Source: Candidatus Shapirobacteria bacterium (GTDB lineage: Bacteria > Patescibacteriota > Microgenomatia > UBA12405). From it: DNA of 10,780 bases. The stretch is taken from the NCBI GenBank assembly GCA_026395315.1, contig JAPLYY010000015.1, positions 1-10,780 of the forward strand, in the 5' to 3' direction. The position numbers and the translations under genes are program-made. Positions 6,710 to 10,780 of this stretch are shown piece after piece; within the stretch, counting starts at the first letter, position 1; each line of letters starts with the position of its first letter. Under the pieces are notes generated by a model. The model saw only the letters and a list, made by a program, of their open reading frames with translations, was not told the origin of the DNA and made no database searches.

Positions 6710-7729
6710 ATGAAAGGATTGAGAGATTTGACCATTGCTACCCTGGGGAGTCATTCGGCTCTGCAAATTTTGAAAGGGGCCAAGGATGAAGGCTTTAAAA
6801 CTTTAGTTATCAGCACGCCGGAGCGATTGGATCTCTACCGCTCCTATGATAATTTTATTGATGAGGTGGTGGAGATAGATTTTTGGAAGAATTTTCCAAA
6901 ATTAGAAAAGGAATTAATAAAAAGAAATAGCATTGTTATTCCCCATGGTTCATTTGTGGCCTATTTGGGATTGGATGAAAATAAAGCGATGAAAGTACCC
7001 TACTTCGGCAATAAGCAGGTGTTGGATTGGGAAGAAGATCGGAAAATGCAAAGAGAGTGGATGGAAAAGGCAGACATTAAAGTTCCCCGCCGGTTTAAAA
7101 AGGGCGACAAAATTAACCGGCCAGTAATCGTCAAATCTTTTGGTGCCGCCGGTGGCAAAGGTTATTTTATGGCCCGAAACCAGGAAGAATTTGATAAAAA
7201 AATTCAGAGTTATACCGCCAAACGGTTCATGGTTCAGGAATATATTATCGGCGTCCCGATTTATTTTCATTTTTTCTATTCGCCGCTGACAAACAAAATG
7301 GAATTTATGAGTGTCGATAAACGTTATGAAACCAATGTTGATTCATTGGGAAGAATTCCGGCCCGAAACCAAAAGGGATTGAATATTGAACCAAGTTTTG
7401 AAGTCGTGGGGAATATTCCACTAACCATACGGGAATCAATGATGGCGGAAATAATGAATATGGCCAACCGTGTGGTTAAAGTCTCCAAAGAATTGATATC
7501 ACCAAAGGGATTATTCGGGCCGTTTTGTCTTGAGGCAATCGTCACTTCCAGTGAAGAAATTTATGTGATTGAAATATCGGCCAGGATTGTGGCCGGGACA
7601 AATTGTTTTATTGATGGTTCGCCTTATACCTATCTTTTATATGATGAGCCAATGAGCACCGGCCGGAGAATTGCCAGGGAAATTAAATTAGCGGTTCAAA
7701 AAAATAAACTGGATTTAATTTTAAATTAA
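6710..7729 (+). CDS. purP: PurP-like ATP-grasp ligase (formate-dependent FAICAR synthetase family)
   Basis: Protein of 339 aa matching archaeal PurP along its length. PurP converts AICAR, formate and ATP to FAICAR in purine synthesis. It has the N-terminal DUF1246-type fold with TIATLGSHSALQILKGAK (8-25) and IPHGSF (77-82), a central ATP-grasp core with glycine-rich loop GAAGGKGYF (145-153), VDKRYETN (202-209), NIPLTIRES (235-243), FGPFCLEA (269-276), EISARIVAGTN (288-298) and the C-terminal GRRIAREIK (318-326). Archaeal PurP as I recall it has the same motifs in the same order, with DGGTN where this has VAGTN. Bacteria normally use PurH, so this is unusual. The N-terminus is about 12-20 residues shorter than in archaea. 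ATG at 6710 is chosen; TTG at 6728 is a possible alternative since AGGA lies nine bases upstream of it. It overlaps the next gene by one base (TAATG). Family is firm; the exact substrate is less certain because no other pur genes are nearby. Confidence 0.85.
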   Translation: MKGLRDLTIATLGSHSALQILKGAKDEGFKTLVISTPERLDLYRSYDNFIDEVVEIDFWKNFPKLEKELIKRNSIVIPHGSFVAYLGLDENKAMKVPYFGNKQVLDWEEDRKMQREWMEKADIKVPRRFKKGDKINRPVIVKSFGAAGGKGYFMARNQEEFDKKIQSYTAKRFMVQEYIIGVPIYFHFFYSPLTNKMEFMSVDKRYETNVDSLGRIPARNQKGLNIEPSFEVVGNIPLTIRESMMAEIMNMANRVVKVSKELISPKGLFGPFCLEAIVTSSEEIYVIEISARIVAGTNCFIDGSPYTYLLYDEPMSTGRRIAREIKLAVQKNKLDLILN

Positions 7730-8817
7730 TGAAAAAAACAACCATTGCCGTTCTGGGAAGTCACTCTGCTCTTGACGTCTGCCGTGGGGCCAAAGATGAA
7801 GGTTTTAAAACGTTGGTGGTGGCTCAAAAAAATCGGGAGAAAACTTATAGTGATTATTACCGATCCCAAGGTGAGGTCGGCTGCGTTGATGAATGTTTAG
7901 TGGTAGATAAGTTTACCGATATCTTAGGTGATAAAATTCAAACAGAACTTCTGGCTCGGAATGCTATTTTTGTCCCCCATCGGTCATTTGAGGTCTATCT
8001 GAATTTTGATTATAAAGCCATTGAAACCAATTTTAAGGTACCGCTATTTGGCAATAAATATTTATTAAAGCTCGAAGAGCGGGGAGTGGTACCAAATCAA
8101 TACGATTTGCTTGAGGCAGCCGGAATCCATTATCCAAAACAATTTACTGATCCGACTAAAATTGACCGGTTATGTCTGGTTAAAGTTTTGGAAAAAGAAC
8201 GCGGTTTTGAACGGGCATTTTTTTTAGTCGAAAATTTTGCTGACTATCAAACCCAAGTGGCTGACAAGTTAAAAAAGGGTATTATTACCCGGGAATTGCT
8301 GAAAAAAGCCGTTATTGAAGAATTTATTCTCGGTGTCCAGGTTAATTTTAATTTTTTTTATTCGACAATTAACCGGCGGTTGGAGCTTTTAGGAACGGAC
8401 ACCCGAAGGCAGACTAATATCGAAGGTTTTCTGAAAATCCCCGCTACATACCAGTCAGACATTCAAAATAAAATTTCGCTCAAATATGAAGAGGCTGGGC
8501 ACATTGCCGTCACCGTTCTGGAATCACTGCTGGAAGATGCCTTTATTATGGGAGAAAATTTTGTCAAAGCCACCCAAAAATATTTTCCGCCGGGAATTAT
8601 CGGACCGTTTGCTCTGCAATCCATAATCACTGCCGGACCGCCCAAAAAAGATATTGTCGTGGTCGACATTTCACCGCGGATGCCGGGATCTCCCGGAATT
8701 TTTGCCACACCTTATAGCAGCTATTTATTTGGCAAACCAATTAGTGTCGGTCGAAGAGTGGCCATGGAAATTAAAGAAGCGATAGACCAAAAAAAATTAA
8801 AGACAATTGTTACCTAG
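7729..8817 (+). CDS. PurP-family paralogue lacking the glycine-rich ATP loop
   Basis: Protein of 362 aa clearly paralogous to its upstream neighbour (VLGSHSAL 8-15, GAKDEGFKTLVV 20-31, FGNKYLL 107-113, IIGPFALQS 290-298, GRRVAMEIK 341-349) but different at most expected catalytic positions. PHGSF becomes PHRSF (83-87), DKRYE becomes DTRRQ (224-228), SAR..GTN becomes SPRMPGSPG (315-323), and the glycine loop GAAGGKGYF becomes EKERGFERAFF (155-165). From memory, archaeal genomes, notably Thermococcales, also carry a second PurP-like group with an ERxFF loop and a PRxPGSP motif, so this is probably that group and not a decayed copy. The ATG overlaps the upstream stop by one base, implying coupled translation and perhaps a heteromeric enzyme. 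Its 3' end overlaps the convergent ABC-F gene by 21 bases. The reaction is unknown; annotations as a FAICAR synthetase would be transferred by family only. Confidence 0.83.
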   Translation: MKKTTIAVLGSHSALDVCRGAKDEGFKTLVVAQKNREKTYSDYYRSQGEVGCVDECLVVDKFTDILGDKIQTELLARNAIFVPHRSFEVYLNFDYKAIETNFKVPLFGNKYLLKLEERGVVPNQYDLLEAAGIHYPKQFTDPTKIDRLCLVKVLEKERGFERAFFLVENFADYQTQVADKLKKGIITRELLKKAVIEEFILGVQVNFNFFYSTINRRLELLGTDTRRQTNIEGFLKIPATYQSDIQNKISLKYEEAGHIAVTVLESLLEDAFIMGENFVKATQKYFPPGIIGPFALQSIITAGPPKKDIVVVDISPRMPGSPGIFATPYSSYLFGKPISVGRRVAMEIKEAIDQKKLKTIVT

Positions 8818-9828
8818 ATAGTACTGTACTAACTCCATCCTATTTTCCGGTAAATAAAATTTGCGTGACGGTTTTAACTCACTGATAAATTCCGGTGTGT
8901 GCGATACCACGATCATCGCTCCCTCATACATTTTTAACGCTTCCAGAATTAATCTTTGTGATAATACATCAAGGTATGTTGTCGGTTCGTCCAAAATTAA
9001 CAAATTATAATTTTGTACCAAAAGTAGAGCAATTGCCAATCTGGTTTTTTCACCGCCCGACAAACTGCCCACTTTTTGGAAAACCATCTCGCCGCTGAAT
9101 AAAAATCTTCCCAACAGTCCTCGGATTATTCTTTCCTCGATTTGACACTTATCTTTCATTGTTTCTAAAAGTGTTTTATCAAAATCAAACATCTCAAATT
9201 CCTGGGAATAATAGCCAATTTTTATTTTTTCATCGAACACCATTTCCCCCTCATCAGGTGTAATCAACCGTATCAAAATTTTTATCAGGGTGCTTTTTCC
9301 GGCGCCGTTTGGTCCCATCAGGGCAATCCGTTCTCCCCGTTTAATATCAAAATTGACATTGGTCAATACTTTTTTATTGCCGTAAGCTTTCGATAAATGT
9401 TCCGCCATTATCGGCATTTCGCCTACCCAAACCGGCTCCGGCAATTTCATTTTAATTTTTTTAGCCGCCGGTGGCATCGCCGGCAAGTTTTCCTCCAACT
9501 CTTCAACCCTTCTTTGAACCATCAACTTTATCCGGATACCTTTTTTTGACTTAAAATGGGACATCTTAAGTAACCCCTCTTTCATCTGTCTAATATGCTG
9601 TTCCTGAATACGAATATGCCGTACCAACAATGCTTCCTTATCTTCTTTTAATTTTAAATAGCTGGAATAATTCCCCGCATATTCATCGATTTTGTGAGTT
9701 TGAATATTAACTTCCAAAATTTTGTCAACTTTAGTGTCTAGTAAATTTAAATCATGTGATACCACTATCAGTGTTTTTGGATACCTGCCCAAAAAATTCA
9801 TCACCCACTCTTTTCCGGCCGTGTCCAA
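8797..9828 (-). CDS. ABC-F ATPase, C-terminal fragment (end of domain 1, linker, intact domain 2)
   Basis: Open frame of 343 aa. Residues 2-40 are the tail of the first ATPase domain (DTAGKEWVMNFL, H-loop IVVSHDLNLL with His25). Residues about 50-120 form the charged, helical ABC-F linker that in ribosome-bound relatives reaches toward the P-site tRNA. Domain 2 (about 138-343) is complete: Walker A GPNGAGKST (172-180), signature LSGGEKTR (256-263), Walker B LLILDEPTTYLD (276-287) and H-loop VVSH (307-310). DEPTTYLD replaces the more usual DEPTNHLD. The first codon is TTG and lies inside what was once continuous coding sequence, so it is not a genuine start. The last seven codons overlap the end of the convergent PurP-family gene. 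Confidence 0.72.
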   Translation of the reverse strand: MDTAGKEWVMNFLGRYPKTLIVVSHDLNLLDTKVDKILEVNIQTHKIDEYAGNYSSYLKLKEDKEALLVRHIRIQEQHIRQMKEGLLKMSHFKSKKGIRIKLMVQRRVEELEENLPAMPPAAKKIKMKLPEPVWVGEMPIMAEHLSKAYGNKKVLTNVNFDIKRGERIALMGPNGAGKSTLIKILIRLITPDEGEMVFDEKIKIGYYSQEFEMFDFDKTLLETMKDKCQIEERIIRGLLGRFLFSGEMVFQKVGSLSGGEKTRLAIALLLVQNYNLLILDEPTTYLDVLSQRLILEALKMYEGAMIVVSHTPEFISELKPSRKFYLPENRMELVQYYLGNNCL

Positions 9829-10211
9829 AACAACTTTGTTTTTTGCCCGCCGCTCAAGTTAGTCGGGGGACTCTCCAAACCAAACTGGGCCAACTCCAAC
9901 TTTGACATAATTCTTAATAATTCATAATCTTCTTTTTGATTTTTTGGATCTAAATATTGCCGGATAGTTGTTGCCTTTTCCATTTCCGGGTCATACTTTA
10001 CTTCCTGTGGTACCAATATTTTTGTTCCCCCGCAATCAACTTTGCCGTCATCCGGTTTTTCCTCGCCGGTGATCAATTTGAATAATGTCGATTTTCCCGA
10101 ACCATTAGCTCCCACCAGTCCCACTTTTTGGTTTTTATCCACGTAAAAACTAGCCCTGTCGTAAATGGGCTCCTTACCATAGGCATAAACTAAATCTTTT
10201 ACCGAAATCAT
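9801..10211 (-). CDS. ABC-F ATPase, N-terminal fragment (first ATPase domain, truncated after the signature)
   Basis: Open frame of 136 aa beginning at a well-placed ATG. It has the first half of the first ATPase domain: Walker A GANGSGKST (34-42), Q-loop VPQE (67-70) and signature LSGGQKTK (119-126). The last ten residues (LFWTRPEKSG) do not fit the family and result from the frame change. Walker B and the D-loop are absent, so this fragment alone could not hydrolyse ATP. The start is supported by an extended -10 element ending six bases upstream. Confidence 0.72.
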   Translation of the reverse strand: MISVKDLVYAYGKEPIYDRASFYVDKNQKVGLVGANGSGKSTLFKLITGEEKPDDGKVDCGGTKILVPQEVKYDPEMEKATTIRQYLDPKNQKEDYELLRIMSKLELAQFGLESPPTNLSGGQKTKLFWTRPEKSG

Positions 10212-10217
10212 CGTTTG

Positions 10218-10226
10218 ATTTTAGCA
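10218..10226 (-). promoter_or_regulatory. Extended -10 promoter element for the ABC-F gene (leaderless layout)
   Basis: On the minus strand TGCTAAAAT fits the extended -10 form TGnTAnnnT, with TAAAAT one base from TATAAT. Exactly six bases (CAAACG) separate it from the ATG at 10211, so the expected +1 is the A of the ATG. There is no Shine-Dalgarno. The element is half of the palindrome at 10219-10238, so a protein bound there would block it. Confidence 0.45.
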
Positions 10227-10238
10227 TTTATGCTAAAA
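10219..10238. repeat. 20-bp perfect palindrome between the Nudix and ABC-F genes
   Basis: TTTTAGCATTTATGCTAAAA is a nine-base perfect inverted repeat around a central TT. It fills most of the 28-base spacer between the Nudix stop and the ABC-F start and overlaps the ABC-F -10 element. With no T tract after it on the minus strand it is a poor terminator. An operator for a dimeric repressor is the more natural reading, though a hairpin in the mRNA is possible. Confidence 0.5.
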
Positions 10239-10239
10239 A

Positions 10240-10737
10240 TTAGTTCCTTTTCCACTCCGTCTTGATGCCTTTGATATGATTTTCTGTCATCACTAATTCA
10301 TCATAAATACCGTCAATTAATTCATAGTTTTTTGCTTCTTCCAAACTTACCCAAGCATATTTGTCCGTTTCACCTTCCTGAAGTTTAACTTCACCAGAGA
10401 CGTAATTGGCAATACAGGAAATAACTAGCGATGGGTTGCCATCCTCATGAACTGTCGCTAAACTGGTTATATATTCAATGTTATTTATCTCTAATCCCGA
10501 CTCTTCCAAAACCTCTCTTTTTAATGTTCTTTCTAAAACGTTATACCAATAAAACTTGGTATCTTTGGGCAACTTCAAATAATCATTTGTTTCCATTTTG
10601 CCTCCGGGTACGGTCCACATTCCCGGAAATCTTTTTTTATTCGGTGATCTGCGGACTATCAAATACTTTCCATCTTTAACAATAATGGCTGTTATTGCCA
10701 CTTCGTGTAAGTACTGATTTATCGTTTCCACAACCAA
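10240..10737 (-). CDS. Nudix hydrolase with an insertion in the Nudix box
   Basis: Protein of up to 165 aa with a Nudix fold (about 12-150). These enzymes hydrolyse nucleoside diphosphates linked to another group, often oxidised or non-canonical nucleotides. The metal-binding helix is clear (LKREVLEESGLEI, about 71-83, with REVxEExGL) and is preceded by RFPGMWTVPGGKMET (about 36-50). Between GGKMET and the helix lies an extra segment of roughly a dozen or more residues (NDYLKLPKDTKFYWYNV) not found in the standard GX5EX7REUXEEXGU box; I recall a Nudix subfamily with a similar WYxVLE insertion. The longest frame starts at TTG (10737), but that codon overlaps a TATAAT box. GTG at 10731, five bases after the box, is a better start and would give 163 aa. 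It lies upstream of the ABC-F gene on the same strand. The substrate is not predictable. Confidence 0.9.
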   Translation of the reverse strand: MVVETINQYLHEVAITAIIVKDGKYLIVRRSPNKKRFPGMWTVPGGKMETNDYLKLPKDTKFYWYNVLERTLKREVLEESGLEINNIEYITSLATVHEDGNPSLVISCIANYVSGEVKLQEGETDKYAWVSLEEAKNYELIDGIYDELVMTENHIKGIKTEWKRN

Positions 10738-10742
10738 TTATA
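10737..10742 (-). promoter_or_regulatory. TATAAT -10 element for the Nudix gene
   Basis: On the minus strand a perfect TATAAT runs from 10742 to 10737, followed by TGGTT and then GTG at 10731. Transcription would begin at or beside this GTG. That favours GTG over the overlapping TTG as the start codon and suggests a leaderless transcript. There is no clear -35 box. Confidence 0.42.
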
Positions 10743-10780
10743 ACTCTAGTTTTCCGATATTATTCTGATTCTGCCCGATG

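Larger units (their letters stand above)
8797..10211 (-). pseudogene. ABC-F family ATPase, disrupted by an internal deletion with frame change
   Basis: The whole locus encodes one twin-ATPase ABC-F protein, of the kind that acts on the ribosome in translation or antibiotic protection, but in two frames. The upstream frame reads through LSGGQKTK and then continues as junk to a stop near 9801. The downstream frame resumes at LDTAGKEW (TTG at 9828). In intact relatives about 25 residues separate LSGGQ from this LD, including the Walker B motif (LLLLDEPTN). Here only three to five remain, so about 20-22 codons are missing. The locus is 1415 bases (471 codons plus two bases), so the missing length must be one more than a multiple of three. 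A single indel cannot explain the lost motif, nor can programmed frameshifting. The second ATPase domain is intact. It is either a true deletion or an assembly error at about 9826-9845. Confidence 0.8.

Noticed and set aside
6950..7270. Antisense open frame of 106 codons in the first PurP-family gene
   Set aside because: Opposite a conserved ATP-grasp core; no start signal and no motif.
8819..8831. TAGTAC-T-GTACTA inverted repeat just after the second PurP-family stop
   Set aside because: Only six-base arms with a one-base centre, inside ABC-F codons (QYYL) and with no T tract; too short for a terminator claim.
9801..9850. Programmed ribosomal frameshift (A-rich stretch CAAAAAACAAAG) joining the two ABC-F parts
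   Set aside because: Frameshifting would not restore the missing Walker B segment of about 20 residues, so a deletion explains the data better.
1..10780. Search for tRNA, rRNA, CRISPR arrays, insertion sequences and attachment sites
   Set aside because: No cloverleaf, repeat-spacer pattern, transposase motif or terminal inverted repeats were found, and spacers are too short to hold them.

Overview
This window looks like a compact piece of a bacterial genome, most likely from the Candidate Phyla Radiation (Patescibacteria, perhaps a Microgenomates-like lineage). That is an inference from gene style, not from a marker gene. Supporting signs are very tight packing (no gene-free stretch over about 100 bases), almost no Shine-Dalgarno sequences, moderate-to-low GC, an adaptor/ATPase/FtsX-permease export cassette with a small DUF5666-like protein, and a stand-alone zinc-ribbon array. 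No tRNA, rRNA, CRISPR array, transposase or integrase is visible.

Layout. Bases 1-4273 (+) hold an envelope-export cluster: the ATPase end of a sensor histidine kinase, a HlyD/MacA-type adaptor, a MacB/LolD-type ATPase, a MacB/FtsX-type permease, and a small membrane-anchored Gly-rich protein. Two nearly identical 25-bp elements, each with two TTCAG repeats 11 bp apart, sit just upstream of the adaptor (493-517) and of the small protein (3790-3814). They look like a response-regulator box controlling this cluster. Bases 4275-6026 (-) encode an MsbA/MdlB-type ABC exporter, convergent with the cluster after a one-base gap. Divergently, 6093-6617 (+) encodes a protein of three Cys4 zinc ribbons.

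Bases 6710-8817 (+) hold a translationally coupled tandem pair of PurP-family ATP-grasp proteins. The first resembles archaeal FAICAR synthetase throughout. The second is a diverged paralogue without the glycine-rich ATP loop. This pair also reverses the strand composition of the rest of the window (G/purine-rich on + here, C/T-rich on + elsewhere), which suggests transfer or inversion.

Bases 8797-10211 (-) hold an ABC-F ATPase gene that is broken. About 20-22 codons containing Walker B of the first ATPase domain are missing, together with a frame change, so it is a pseudogene or an assembly error. Upstream of it, 10240-10737 (-) encodes a Nudix hydrolase with an insertion in its Nudix box.

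How the genes fit together. The sensor kinase, adaptor, ATPase, permease and small protein probably form one stress-responsive export system like YknXYZ/MacAB. The other genes (exporter, zinc-ribbon protein, PurP pair, ABC-F, Nudix) look like separate short transcription units. Several seem to be transcribed from -10 elements only 5-7 bases from the start codon, that is, as leaderless mRNAs.
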